Shown here: piece by piece, positions 1 to 11,312 of the stretch | Layout: each line of letters opens with the position of its first letter | Position numbering within the stretch: the first letter of the stretch is position 1 | Source of the DNA: Thysanoteuthis rhombus | Taxonomy: Eukaryota > Mollusca > Cephalopoda > Oegopsida > Thysanoteuthidae | NCBI GenBank assembly: GCA_963457665.1 | Contig: OY735211.1 | Location: 36,306,485 to 36,370,484 of the forward strand | DNA: 64,000 nucleotides | Direction of reading: 5' to 3' | Notes under the pieces: generated by a model | What the model saw: only the letters and a program-made list of their open reading frames with translations | Told to the model about the DNA's origin: nothing | The model's database searches: none | Position numbers and translations under genes: made by a program

Positions 1-2133
1 CTCTTGAGCCAAATGTAAAAATAAATGTCTTATTCAATTTCCCTATTGTACATACCATGACTTCGAAGAGTCAACATATTGATTATTAATTATCTTGATT
101 TTGGCTTGAATTTTTTCAAGCCTTTTGAAATAAACATTGTTTATATGTATGTAAATGCTGCTTTGACTGATTCAATTATTTCAATGTGTACTTTGTCTCC
201 TTTTGTCAAAAAATCAAAATAACCCATTTCATCATCGTGGCTACCTCTTGAGGTCGAGGATGATGGTCTGTGTTACATTGAGCTCTTGTTTACAAAATGA
301 AGACTCCTGTGCGTGTATTTGATTAACCTGTACTTATTGTTATACTCCCAAAAGCATACATTACTTCACAAATCAACCAACTAATTCCGATGACAAAAAA
401 ATCAAGACAATCAGAGCTGAGAGATCTGTTAAAAACAGAAAAATATCACCATTGGGATAATATGCTGGGTCCTTTATAACATTTCTCAGGGCTAAATGGT
501 GCCCATTTCTTCTCCAAAGAACCATGAAACAGGTTATACTAGGTTACATGATACCAGCAGTAAGGACTAATGACCTTTTGGAAAAAAGAACTTATACTTT
601 TTCTAAGGGCATTAGAGTGAAGTGAACACCAACTACCTCAGCTTGAATTTGATCTTGGTTTGCTGATTTCATTTTCCATGTGAACTGTTAGGCTAACTTT
701 GCTCCTTCTTCTCTTGACGTATTCTTCTTAAAAGAATGGATTCTGATGATCTAAAAAAAAATTCAGTTTTAGTGTTCGAATTTTAAAATCTTGTACCATA
801 AGATATTAGTCTATGATTTTCTTCCTGGATAGGTACTTTCTTACAAGCTTTATGATATCACCTTTTCTTTTCACTTTTATAATGGTTCAAGATATATCCT
901 CAGTTGACCTGAATGTCGCTGACAAGTCCAATTCTTGAGGCACACTAAAGAGCTTTTAGCGTTCTCTGGCACTCACTTTGGCTCTTTTCAAAGGATATTC
1001 TGGGTACCTCTGTTGAGCTGTGCCATTCATCTCTGTCTATAGCATGAGTCTCCTGCTTTTTTTACAGGGATTCTGGATGTTGTGTTGGAAATATTTAATA
1101 TTAGATAAATGCATTTTTTTTTTTTTTTTTGGAAATATGCCAGATGTCACTGAAGTAATACTCAATTTGACCCCAAATGAATAGCAATTCTAATTGATTA
1201 GCAAATGTCTTGAATTTTACTGGCAATTTAGGTGTATCAGTGTGCTGAGTTACTTCCCTTAAATCCAACTCTAGTCAGTTTTGGGACAAACTGGGCATTA
1301 CTTTTGTGACACCCGGTATTTGCAAGTAGCTATGCAATAATTGATGAGTTTTATTCCTTGCTGCTTTTTCTCTTCTTAAGATTTAAAAGATATTTTTTTA
1401 TGATTTATTTATGACAGATTCAACTAGTACTGAAAATAACTTCATTTTGATGTAAAACTGCAAAGGCACAAGTCATGCTAAGTCATTGATCAAGTTTTTT
1501 TTAAATTTTTGTTTTTTTATACGTTTTTGCTGGTTCTTGATGTGTATGGATATCCACAACATTTATCATCTTTGACATCCTCTCTACCTTCACAAAATTG
1601 TGCCACTTGAACTCACATTCATGCATTCTTCTCCATAAAGTCTTAGACCTATAACACCTGTCTACTCATACAGTGATAATTATAATCCCAAATTACACTC
1701 GCCTGAACACTATTTGGTTGAGTTTTTATTTTCCCTAATATTCATTTGCCCCCCCCAAATGAAGGACAGCACAATTTACTTAACAAGTTTGTCTTTGAAA
1801 CTGCATCACTGTTTTTGTTTTTTTTGTTGTTTTTTTTTCTAAAATTAGTTTGAGGTTTGTAGATTAAGTATTTGCAATTTGGTAAAATATATCATATGTT
1901 TATGATTTATGGGAGAAAAAGATCTATTTTAGATTCAGCACTTACAAATAAAAGAATCTTTTTTTCATTTTATTCCAGATATTCAGATGAACATAAATAG
2001 GTGTATGATTTAGTGTAACTACACATTTTTTCATGGATGGCGTGAATTATTTTTAATATATTTTGGCGAAAACTGTTACAATATAATTTATGCATTTACT
2101 TCTTTTTTTTTCTCCGAAGAATTCTCTTATTTC
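1..2133. other. AT-rich non-coding stretch
   Basis: No gene, RNA or element is recognised here. The sequence has many T runs (for example near 1110-1130 and 1810-1840) and only short chance ORFs. It could be intergenic DNA or intron of a gene to the left. Confidence 0.5.
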
Positions 2134-2161
2134 TTTTTTTTTTTTTTTTTTTTTTTTTTTT
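2134..2161. repeat. poly-T tract, 28 nt
   Basis: An uninterrupted T run. A minus-strand poly-A tail of an old retroelement is possible, but the flanking DNA is not recognised as one. Confidence 0.9.
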
Positions 2162-2399
2162 GCCGTTTTCAACATTGATGTGGAAGAAAATATTAAAGCA
2201 CAATTCTGAATTTACAACCACCACCACCGCCACTCTAATTTTAGAAAAAAAAAAATTAGCCGATGATTTTGTTGATGATACAGTATTGAAGAAAGGCCTA
2301 TTCAGTCACTCAAGTTGTCTTCTTTCATTTTGGGTGCAAATGAACATTAGGAAAAATGAAAATTCAGCCAATCAACATTCAGTGAAACAGTGTTCAAGG

Positions 2400-2581
2400 A
2401 AGTATGGTATTATAAACAGGACCCCTACTTATATAATGAACAGTGTGATCTTTTTCTCTTTCTCTCTCTGTAAACATGGATTCTTCCAGTTGAGGGTTAC
2501 AAGTTTGTTGATAAAAAATATCACCTATCCACCATTTTAAACTATAAACTATTCTACTTTCTTTTCTCAAAAAAATCATCA
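2400..2581 (+). repeat. interspersed repeat family A, copy 1
   Basis: This shares an ordered set of blocks with four other places in the window: a CT-rich run with CTGTAA, then a block like ATGGACTCTTCCACTTGAAG, then a GCTGATAAAA block, ACCTACCCACCATTTGAAAC and a TTTCTCAAAAAAATCAT end. Copies 1 and 2 lie ~265 bp apart in the same orientation. The class is unknown: there is no coding capacity, and terminal repeats were not found. Confidence 0.6.
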
Positions 2582-2669
2582 GGTAATCCTACTTTTAAAG
2601 GAACGCTCTATGTTCAGATAGTGAGGAAACGTGTACAACTGTGATTTTATTCACATGGATTGAAGTAGT

Positions 2670-2832
2670 CTACTTATACTATAAACAGAGATTTTTTTCT
2701 GTCTCTCTGTCTGTAACAGTGGACTCTTTCACTTGAAGGTGAAATTTTTGCTGATAAAATTTACCCATTATTTGAAACAATGGACTCTTCCACTTCTGCA
2801 TGGGATTAATCCATTCTTTTCTCAAGATGTTC
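2670..2832 (+). repeat. interspersed repeat family A, copy 2
   Basis: Same block order as the copy ~265 bp to its left: CTGTCTCTCTGTCTGTAACA, then GGACTCTTTCACTTGAAGG, then TTTGAAACAATGGACTC. The GGACTCTT block occurs twice inside this copy, so the consensus itself may contain an internal duplication. Confidence 0.6.
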
Positions 2833-3819
2833 TATTTATTTAGGAGTCTTTAGATTGGTATTATACAATAACCAGAACTGAAAATTTAAACTCAATTATT
2901 GCCAGATCACATAACTCTGAGTGGAATATTTTTCCTGGTAAGAAGCATCTTATCAAGGGAAACTTTTCTACCCAGTTTCAAGTAAATCTGACTTAAATCA
3001 GCTAAGAAACAATGTGGGGACAAACCTACCGACTGAGCCTCTTGTAGAGAAGTGAGAATGCCTCAAAAAGGGAACATTTTTATCATCTAATGCCATATGT
3101 TATTTGAATTTACCTAATGTTTAAAAAATACAAATAGTCTATTTGAGGTTATATCAAAAATACATGGAAGAGAGGATTTGATTTGAGTAGAAAAAGAATT
3201 TGAAATCGGAGTATTTGGTTTTCCTGCTTGTTTACTGCACAGCTGATAAGATGATAACATGAACAAATAAAACTACTCCTCTATTTCGAATAAAATGATG
3301 AATAGTATTGTGTAGTTTTTTGTATTTTGACCTTCTGTTATTAAAAATAACACAGTTAACTTTTAGTGCTATAGGAAGTTTCAAAGTGTTTTAAAAAATG
3401 AAGTAGGATTTTTTAAAATTAAGGTCTAATCTCTAATCTGGTTTGAGTTGTGGCAATTGTTCAAATATTTATAAAGATGAATTTCATATTGTTTTTATTT
3501 AATGATTTTAAAGCACTTTAATCCTGTTTATTGATTAACCCAATAAATGCAGCAGATGTTGAACAGTAATAGTTATTTATTGCTAGATGAAAGCCCTTAT
3601 CCATTACAAGATAATATGTTGTGAGATAGAAGCCCTGACTCAATGATAGAACAGTGTTGTTATCAATCAGAATTGGATGGAAATTTCATTGTGTTAACCA
3701 TAGAATGTAATAACTGAAATTTCTGAGAGAAACATTTTCACTATTGATGATTCTTTGCTAATAGACACTTTTATACTGATTTATTTTTTATCATATGAAG
3801 TCAACCATCATTAATTTCT
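2833..3819. other. non-coding stretch, nothing recognised
   Basis: AT-rich DNA with no convincing open frame or repeat that I can match elsewhere in the window. Confidence 0.5.
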
Positions 3820-3890
3820 GACTGGTATTTCTTTCATCTTGATTTTAGTTGTTTTTCATCACAACTACTTAAGTTGTTAGTCGATGGTAG
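3820..3890 (+). repeat. interspersed repeat family C, copy 1
   Basis: The block GGTATTTCTTTCATCTTGAT followed by GTTGTTTTTCATCACAACTA recurs in near-identical order at about 29675-29715 and 60730-60770. Only this ~70 bp core can be aligned by eye, so the full element length is unknown. Confidence 0.5.
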
Positions 3891-4119
3891 GTAGAAGCTG
3901 TGGTACTAACTGACCAAATGCATCCATCTCATTTCTGTCACTGGAGGAAGATCCAGGTACGGCAAATGTGGTTCCACACACTTTCTTGATAGCATGAACG
4001 CATGGTATGAAACCTGGCTGCATCTGATGTCGATTGCAGAGACTTGTGCACAGGCTAACTATACAAAACAAACTGACTTTCGCTTTTTCACGTGTATCAA
4101 CCTCAAGCACACAATACAT
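3877..4119 (-). CDS. unrecognised 80-codon open frame, probably repeat-derived
   Basis: This frame is richer in G+C than its surroundings and has an unusually protein-like composition for this window, with balanced polar and hydrophobic residues and several Cys (for example CTSLCNRHQMQPGFIPCVHA). It ends at TAG next to the family C repeat. I do not recognise the product. It could be the remnant of a mobile-element ORF, a single exon, or chance. No promoter, intron signal or neighbour supports a working gene. Confidence 0.25.
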   Translation of the reverse strand: MYCVLEVDTREKAKVSLFCIVSLCTSLCNRHQMQPGFIPCVHAIKKVCGTTFAVPGSSSSDRNEMDAFGQLVPQLLPTID

Positions 4120-4541
4120 CTTGGAGAATATTTCTTCTGTTAATCACACTTGAAGAAAATTTTTGTCAAACATTTCATTACAGGATGTAGGGCATACCTG
4201 AAGAAAAAAAAAAAAATACAAAGTAAGTAAATTCCTTGTTCACTGTACACTGAATAAATTTTAGCTCTGTGGCAGCTGCCATGTTGAATTTCTCAGTTTT
4301 CAGACATTGTCAGCCATCTTTGAGCTGGACATAGAGCAGATTTGGATTCAACATTCCTTATTACCCTCAAAAATATTGTATATCGTAAATTGACACAATT
4401 TGGGTTCAGCACTTTAAAATGCACATTTTCAGACATTATGCATAATCTATATTTATCGCACGAAAAATGGGACCTATGAACCTCTCCCACGCAAAAATAG
4501 ACAGCAGAATGAGGGCATTTATCCCAATATTCCACACCCAC

Positions 4542-4620
4542 CTGAAGAAGGCTGTAGGATACAATGGCAGAAACATTGTGCTTAAAAAAAAGAATTAAGA
4601 TGAGAAAAACAGGCCAAAAA
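4542..4620 (+). repeat. hammerhead-like repeat, degenerate copy
   Basis: The sequence reads CTGAAGA, a G/C-containing spacer, GAAAC at 4570-4574, then ATTGTG, an A run and AAGATGAG. The order matches the better copy at 7145-7200 (CTGATGA, stem, AAAAC, GTTGT loop ACAAC, AAGATGAG). The central stem is eroded here, so this is a fossil copy of the same repeat. Confidence 0.5.
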
Positions 4621-4639
4621 AATCTATGCATATTGTGTG

Positions 4640-5690
4640 CTTAAGGTTCAGGATTTTAGCCAATCATCACCTTTAATTGGGGTTGTTATTTTGATAATTA
4701 ATACAAGTGTGGTATCATAAATGAAGAGGTACTTGAAACTGAAGTCAAAGCCACGGCACAAAGATCTGAAAGAAAAGTAATGCTATTACTGAAACGTCAG
4801 ATGTATTTGTCGTACTATCTGCCTATATGGCAAATGAAAAATTTAATTACTTTACTATGCAAATAAAAAAAATGTATGTGTTTTAATATTTATGTGTATT
4901 TTCCTAATTTTGGGTCCCTTATGCTACTGGTCCCTAACGAGATCCGGAGCTGTTATTAATATTCTCTCTAATCCAGATAGTCTGTCTGAACACCCTCATC
5001 CTGACGTTTACTTTAATAAAAACAAAAGTTTATTGATCCTCACTTTGTTTTAGAAGGGAATGGGGCAACAAATGTAGTGTTTGGAATATACAGTTTAGAA
5101 GATAAATCCAATCAATTAATCAATAATAATAACATGCCACACCAGCCATTAAATGAATCACCATAGTATGTCCAGTAGCACTGACACAACTGTAGTGCAG
5201 TGGATAATCATAATGATTGTGCAATTTTTTTAAAAAGGATGAAATTTATAATACGGCACATTCCATAATGTTAATTTCCAGATGTGAAGGGAAGTCAAAT
5301 TTGATCCCAGTGGACTGTGAAAGGTCTAATTCAAGATGGCTGCAAGTCACTAGGTCTAATGTTCAAACGTCTTCAACTGGGGAATTAAACAGTGTGAAAA
5401 TACATTTAAGGGAGCATGTCCAACAAAGTTGGGAATACCCATTCATTTGGTGATACTTTTGAGATCAACAGAATTCAAGAAAATAGATTTAGAAAAAGGT
5501 CAAAGTAAAAAAAAAAAATGTTAGACATTCTTTTGCTAAAAAAACAGATTGCCAATTTTTTCAACTATGTGATGGGTAATTTACAGACTAGAATTTACTA
5601 TGTCATTATTTGCTGTGATTTTTGATATTTATTACATAGTGCATTTTTGAAAAAAATTCATCTTACGCACCTGCCAAAAATGGTTTCTCT
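4640..5690. other. non-coding stretch, nothing recognised
   Basis: AT-rich DNA. The open frame near 5217-5453 has no recognisable similarity and looks like chance. Confidence 0.45.
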
Positions 5691-5696
5691 AGACTT

Positions 5697-5765
5697 ATTG
5701 TGATATCAGGTGTGCTCAATAACTTGCAAAATGTCCACCACAGTCTGACCACTGGAAAGGTATAA
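5697..5765 (+). repeat. left arm of an inverted repeat pair
   Basis: The block containing ATCAGGTGTGCTCAATAA and CCACAGTCTGACCACTGG returns as its reverse complement at about 6920-6978 and again at 7285-7352. Together with the first of those it frames the decayed Cys-rich ORF, so these may be terminal inverted repeats of one DNA transposon. Confidence 0.5.
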
Positions 5766-5824
5766 TTATCTAGATAGCTACCAAATCTTTCAAGTGTTCA
5801 TTACTCATTCATTATTTATATTCT

Positions 5825-6505
5825 AGGCAAGTCACCATAACAGAAGTACAGTACAGTGAATTTGAGTGCAGCTTTTGCACACTTGCACAGTCCAGTGCAC
5901 CCTTTTTTACAGTGACAGTAGATCAATTCATAGTATGATTTTGATGCTTCAGGCAAAGTGGTCGAAAATGGTTGCTATACTGTTGTTTCCTTTGTCCAGC
6001 CCCAGTCAGATGGCTCAGGCATCTCTGGACCGATGACTAGTTTGAACAGTTGGCCTGGTAGCAAATGCATTTGATGTGCTGCTTGAGTGCTGCCTGGGTT
6101 GGTTATAGATTGATTGGAAAGCTGTTTCCTGGCATCATTCTCTTCTCTGCTCTCACTGGTTTGATCATACATTAGCATCACAAATCTCTCTAGCAGGAAC
6201 ATTGATCCTTCACTGACCTCTCTTGGCATATATATAAGTTCATTGAAGGCATTATTCACCTCTGGGAGAAACTTTCCCAGGCAGTCTCTTTTCTTCTGCC
6301 TGTGTCAGACACTGTATTGGATTCATTATGGCAACTATTTTATTAATAGCTATGTGCTGACATTAAAGGCAACCCACAGCTCATCAGGAGCTCTCTTGCT
6401 GAATGAAGCCACAGCCAGTACCATCACATCAGTATCAATGATATGTATGGTAACTCTCTCACACCCCTTTCACAAAGTATCTGCCATGTGCCGAGTGTCA
6501 GGAAC
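5825..6505 (-). pseudogene. decayed ORF of a repeat-borne Cys-rich (CXC-like) protein family
   Basis: Read on the minus strand, the blocks appear in the order DTR, GCERV, DTDVMVLAVA, APDELWVAFN, then YMPREVSEGS, LLERFVMLMYDQTSE, ARKQL, TQAA, PEMPEPSDWGWTK, and finally a Cys cluster reading CHCKKGCTGLCKCAKAALK. I recognise this order from uncharacterised proteins that are highly repeated in cnidarian, mollusc and arthropod genomes, where a DTDV segment is followed by WGWT and a tesmin/TSO1-like Cys cluster. That link is from memory. The copy is dead: a stop sits after the GCERV-side block, several interrupt the middle, one falls just after WGWTKETTV, and frameshifts are needed. The longest open piece is 5975-6259. 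The function of the family is unknown to me. Inverted ~60 bp repeats outside it suggest that it rode a DNA transposon. Confidence 0.7.
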
Positions 6506-6919
6506 AAATGAAAGGACAGAATCAAGCTTGAGCAACTTTTCATGTGCATGGTGATTTGAAAGGAATAGTACACTTGACTTTATATAACTTTTAATGAGTC
6601 ACTCAGTTGTTTCTGTGATTCTCCATCCTTTGCATGGGTGTTGAAATAAAATCTCAGCATCTACAATGTCTTTTCCTTCATTGACACAAAATGAACATTG
6701 TCCTCTTACTGTTCTTTCCATTTCCCCTTTAGGTACTGATTTCCAAATGGTATGGAATCTGTATTTGTCAAAAATTTCTTCATTTCATCTTGTAAATGTA
6801 AAATTGTCAACTGTCCTTGTAAATGTAATCACTTCACTCGGATTCGAATTCCTATGTCCCCAAAACATGGGATTGGACACTAAAATTACTTATCTAAAAT
6901 GAACTTCATAAAAATTGTA

Positions 6920-6978
6920 CCTCTCCTGTGGTCTATCATAGACTTTTAGTATGTCATTCAGCACACCTGATATTACAA
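6920..6978 (-). repeat. right arm of an inverted repeat pair
   Basis: Reverse-complement partner of the block at 5697-5765 (shared GAGCACACCTGAT and GTGGTC...GGTAGAC-type core; here TTCAGCACACCTGATATTA). A third copy in the same orientation as this one lies at 7285-7352, so the foldback at 7090-7228 sits between two direct copies. Confidence 0.5.
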
Positions 6979-7089
6979 CCTTTACAGTGATTTTTTTTGG
7001 AGAAAACTGTTGACAAAACTGGTCTAGGGTGAATAATGAACAAATAAAAGGCAGTATATCTCTGAATTTTTGAGATGAGGTATTATTAT

Positions 7090-7228
7090 TATTTCTATTG
7101 ATATTCGGACCATCCTCATCTTCCCCACACCTACCAGATGATACCTGATGAAGGCCGTAGAGGGCAACGGCCAAAACGTTGTATGAAAAACAACCAAGAT
7201 GAGGATGGTCCAAATATCAGTAGAAATA
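7090..7228 (+). repeat. foldback element with hammerhead-ribozyme-like core
   Basis: Two 33 bp arms (7090-7122 and 7196-7228) are inverted copies with only two mismatches. Between them lies CTGATGA (7145-7151), a 6 bp stem GGCCGT/ACGGCC (7153-7158 with 7167-7172) closed by an 8 nt loop, then AAAAC, then a 5 bp stem GTTGT/ACAAC (7178-7182 with 7190-7194). This is the order of a type I hammerhead ribozyme: stem I, CUGANGA, stem II, GAAA, stem III, stem I. Three departures argue against activity. One extra A separates CTGATGA from stem II. The first base of the GAAA box is A in this copy. I cannot place a proper NUH cleavage triplet after stem III. Hammerhead motifs are known from Penelope-like elements and related retroelements. 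Confidence 0.6.
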
Positions 7229-7284
7229 AATAAAAGACATTTAAAATATTTGGTGGCCATCTAGGATACCATCTTGAAAATATC

Positions 7285-7352
7285 GCCTTTCTAGTGGTCA
7301 GACTGTGGTAGACATTTAGTATGTTATTGAGCACACCTGATACCACAACAAA
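7285..7352 (-). repeat. third copy of the ~60 bp inverted-repeat block
   Basis: Matches 5697-5765 in reverse complement (TAGTGGTCAGACTGTGG and TTATTGAGCACACCTGATA). It is the most similar of the two reverse copies. Confidence 0.55.
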
Positions 7353-8181
7353 TGTTGAGAAACTCTTCTTTGGTGCGGATAAGGTGTTTTTTTCTTCATA
7401 AATGCACTTGACTATATGATAAATATGAGAGATGACGATGTCATAAATTCTGATCTGTGAATTACTTATTGCAATGTTGAAAAAATTGGCTAAATTTTTT
7501 TTCATATCTGCTGCACATGTACTTTGATATTTCAGCGAGATATTGCTTGTAACATGATTGTCATGCATATCAGTACTTAAAGTATAAGTAAAAGAATGTC
7601 TTTTAAGAGTTATTTTTTTTCACTTTCACTTTGATTTTAATGCATTTCTTTGGTGACCTTAAAAGTATTACCGAATGAATAGGCATTCCCAACTTACACA
7701 AGGTGAATAGGGGCTGAAAGAAAGAAAAAAAATTCCATAAAAATTTCCCAAAATCAAAAAAATCATTTTTAGAAGATTTCTGGTGGAGCACCCATGTGAT
7801 GTTGCAAGATTCTAGGCCAAAGGGTGTGTCCAGTAATAATAACACAATAGAAACAACCAATTAGAAAGGGAAGAATGCCTTGCCATCTAGCTGATTGTTT
7901 ATTCAGGTCGATCATCGTGGCTTTGGTGATTCAATTATAATACTGTAGCTCCTAGAGGAAGAATACTGAAAGAATTTTTCATTTGTGTATTGATCGCCTA
8001 TTCAGTCCTCCTAATTATCTTTGTTAGAAACAATATTGTTAATTTTCTTACTCATTTGTTATCCTCTTCATTTTTTGTTGGAAAGGATTCTTTTTTTAAC
8101 GAGGTTGCCATTGGTTTTTGGGAACTAGGTATATGTTAATGTCTCCATTAGTAGACATTGAACATACAAAATTCATCCAAA
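7353..8181. other. non-coding stretch, nothing recognised
   Basis: Open frames on the minus strand near 7131-7568 and 7603-7860 are T/A-rich or run through the repeats just described; none resembles a known protein. Confidence 0.45.
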
Positions 8182-9750
8182 CAAGGACTACAAAACAATG
8201 AACAGGATATACAAGATGTGAACAATGAACTCAAGGGTTTCCTAGAAGTAACCCTGTGGGAGGTGAAACAAACTGTCAAACAACCTAAGAAAGGATAGGC
8301 CCCTGGACCAGACAATATTGCCATCTATCTACTAAAAATAACAGGTAAGATCATCACTAGGAAACTGGCCATCCTATTTAACTTGTGCCTAAAACAAAGT
8401 AAAATCCCAGATGATTAGAACACCTCAATCATAATGCTTTTATATAAAAAAGGAAACCCAAACAACTACAAACATAAGCCTACTCAACTGCATATACAAA
8501 CTTTTCACAAGAATCATCACCAACTGAATCAAAAAGGCACTTGATGAAAACCAACCATGGAAGCTAGCTGGGTTTAGAAGAAGCTATTCAACCATGGACT
8601 ACCTACATCCAATTAATCAGCTGAAAGAAAATGCAGAAGAATACAAGCTGCCACTTGCTGTAGCATTTATCAACTTCAAAAAGGCCTTTGACTCAGTGGA
8701 AATCCCTAAGTTCAGGAAGGCTATCACACTACAAGGTGTAGATCCAGTATACATCAGCGCTGCAACATATATACAGTCACAGCAGCTTTTTTATCAGACT
8801 ACAAATAGACTCAGACAACTTTCAGCTTCATAAAGTGATAAGACAAGGTGATACCAGCTCATCCAAACGCTTCACAGCCTGCCTTGAGATGATCTTCAGA
8901 AGACTAAACTGAGAGATTAAAGGAATCAAAATGGATGGCAAATATCTGAAAAACCTCAGATCTGCAGACGACATTGCCGTCTTTGCAGAGAACCTACACA
9001 ACCTCCAACTAATGCTAGATGAACTAAATGAAGAAAGCAAAAAAGTCAGCCTACACGTAAATTTCAGCAAGACCAAGATCATGTGCAACAATCACATTGA
9101 AATTAAGAACTCTAAGATCAAAATCAAGGACAAAGAACTGGAGAAAGTAGAACACTTCATCTACCTAGGACAATGGATCTCCATGAGACCTCCAAAAAAC
9201 AAAGAAATCAAGCAAAGAAACACCCTGGGATGGAAAGCCTTTGGCAGAGCAAACTCAACCTTCAAAAACTAGAAGATCCCATTGATCTTAAAAAGAAGAG
9301 TATACAACTAATGCATCCTCCTAATAGTCACTCATGGAGCTGAAACATGGAACCTAACCAAGGGACAGACCTGTAAACTGAGAAGCATGCAACGTGCACA
9401 TGAAAGAATCATGCTCAACCTCACATAGAGAGACCGCAAGACAGCACAATATATCTGGGAGGTGACAGGAGTCCAAGACATCACAGAATCCATTAAAAAA
9501 CTCAAATGGCAATGGGCTGGCCATGTTGCAAGAATGGTACACAACCAAAAGACATCATGACTTACAACATGGATCCCCAGAGATCACATGCACAACCAAG
9601 GCTGGCAGAATACAAGATAGAGAGACAAGCTAGACAAATTCAGAAAGTCATGGCTCCGCAACACCCACGATATAGAAGTGTGGTGAATTCTGGGGAAGGT
9701 CTATGTCCAACGTCAGACATTAAGGGACTGATAATGATGATGATGATGAA
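8182..9750 (+). mobile_element. RTE-like LINE, 5'-truncated copy 1 with decayed reverse transcriptase
   Basis: This encodes the reverse transcriptase and C-terminal part of an RTE-type endonuclease/reverse transcriptase. In order one reads APGPDN, then SYSTMDYLHPINQL, the motif A region AFINFKKAFDSV (8665-8700), the motif C region LRSADDIAVFAENL (about 8955-9000), NFSKTKIMCNN, YLGQWIS, GAETWNLTK, MQRAHERIMLNLT, LKWQWAGHVARM and LGKVYVQ. Motif A has Asn where the first catalytic Asp is expected, and motif C has SADD instead of the usual F/Y-ADD. Stops and frameshifts separate the open pieces 8594-8833, 8931-9272 and 9506-9750. The endonuclease half is missing, as usual for 5'-truncated LINEs. 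The copy ends in a TGATGATGATGA tail, typical of RTE 3' ends. It cannot move by itself. Confidence 0.9.
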
Positions 9751-11129
9751 CATACAAAAAACCAGGAAATTGAGAAGTAGGTATATGTAACAATCCCCTA
9801 CCTCCCCTACGCGTACATCTCATTCCCATCCTTGCTTATATGCTGACATGCAGTTTGAGGACACATTACCTCTTTGGTGCCTAATATGGATGATGAAAAG
9901 CTTGATGTCTCTACCCCTGCTGATAGGAGAACTTCTCTTGACCTGATTGTATGCAAGCTGAATGTGTTGATTACTTTTGTATCCTGTTATTTTTTTTGTA
10001 TGTTCATTAGTATAACAACATTCACTCACACCCAAACTGTGATGCTATATATATATTTATCATTACCAAAGTATCTGTTGTCAATTATGGGTCATTCTTC
10101 ATTTGTATGTAGCCTGAAACAGTTATCAAATGAACTTTAATTTGAAATTTCCAATGTATAATGCTCAGACTAATGGGGAAGCATTGGGTTAAGAACATTG
10201 AAAAGGAAGAAGGTTAAGTTGCAATTAAATATCTGTTGTTAAAAATACATACTTTTTTCATCATTAGGCTACAAATTTATATGGTTTGACTATTAAATAA
10301 AGAGACTTGGCACATGTGGATCAAATGCATGTATCATGTAATATAACGATATGTAAAAAATCTTGAAAGTTTCTATCTGTTTGTGTCTTCAGTTCACTGT
10401 AATGCATCACATGAAGTAGACATATTTTTCTGATGTATCATAGAAATGATCAGTTCAAAAATCCAGAACCTTCATAATTTGAAATTTTGTGCATATTTTG
10501 TGCATACAGCTTCTGAATCTTTTTCTAAGTCAATTTAAGTTCATGGGGGAGAATGCATGTAATGTGCATGCGTGTTCAAGTGGCACAAGATATTTTTCAA
10601 AGGTTGAGAATATGTTGGAGATGATGAATGTTATGGATGCCCATGCACATCAAAAACTGATGAGGATGTTCAAATTCTTTGAAATAATCAATATTATAGC
10701 CTCAAAATGATGGCAGAAATGGTCTTTATTGATAAAGAGTTATTTCTTGAAAGCAGATTGAAACTTTTGGGGGTTATTCATGCTTGCCCATTTGTTAATG
10801 CATACCACGTGGTTTGTGTATGTGTGCTATAGTTTGACTTACATAAGCCCTGCCTTATCATCTAATAGCCACACCTTGTATTGATGTACGTACATAAGCT
10901 AATACAGATGTTTAGGGATCAAGAAAGCTATACTCTTTCAAGAATAAGGCAGCTCATTAGCACCTAAAAGGAGAAACTCATCCTTGTTTACTTCTGTGCA
11001 AAGCTTAGTTTCTCTAGCACCTGGAATTAATAAATCTGAACAATCCTAAAGACTGTTTCTAATTGTTTTAGTAGTCCTTAGAAAAGAGCATTTCAATAGT
11101 TGCCATCAAAGATTTAATGTTAGAATGGA
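9751..11129. other. non-coding stretch, nothing recognised
   Basis: AT-rich DNA with short open frames only (for example 9874-10140 and 10489-10710), none with recognisable similarity. Confidence 0.5.
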
Positions 11130-11312
11130 AAATGTATTACTAAAACCTACTTATACAACTTACAGTGTTACTTCAATGGACACATCGAATTGAAGGTAAC
11201 AATTTTGATGATAAAATTATCACCTACCTATCATTTGAAACAATGACATCTTTCACTTGACCAAGTTCAGTACTTTCTTTCCTAAAAAAATCAATCTCAT
11301 AGAAATTCAAAA
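11130..11312 (+). repeat. interspersed repeat family A, copy 3
   Basis: Shares CTACTTATAC, GATGATAAAATTATCACC, TACCTATCATTTGAAACAAT and a CTTTCCTAAAAAAATCA end with the copies at 2.4-2.8 kb. The GGACTCTT block is more eroded here. Confidence 0.5.

Noticed and set aside
2160..2540. 126-codon plus-strand frame
   Set aside because: Starts at the end of a poly-T tract and runs through repeat family A; Phe/Ser/Lys-rich with no recognisable similarity.
4293..4631. 112-codon minus-strand frame
   Set aside because: Its first half is the complement of the hammerhead-like repeat, and the rest has no similarity I recognise.
9332..9548. Two minus-strand frames reading CNMASPLPFEFF and similar
   Set aside because: They are antisense shadows of the LINE C-terminal region; the same shadows appear at 13591-13821 and 39365-39628.
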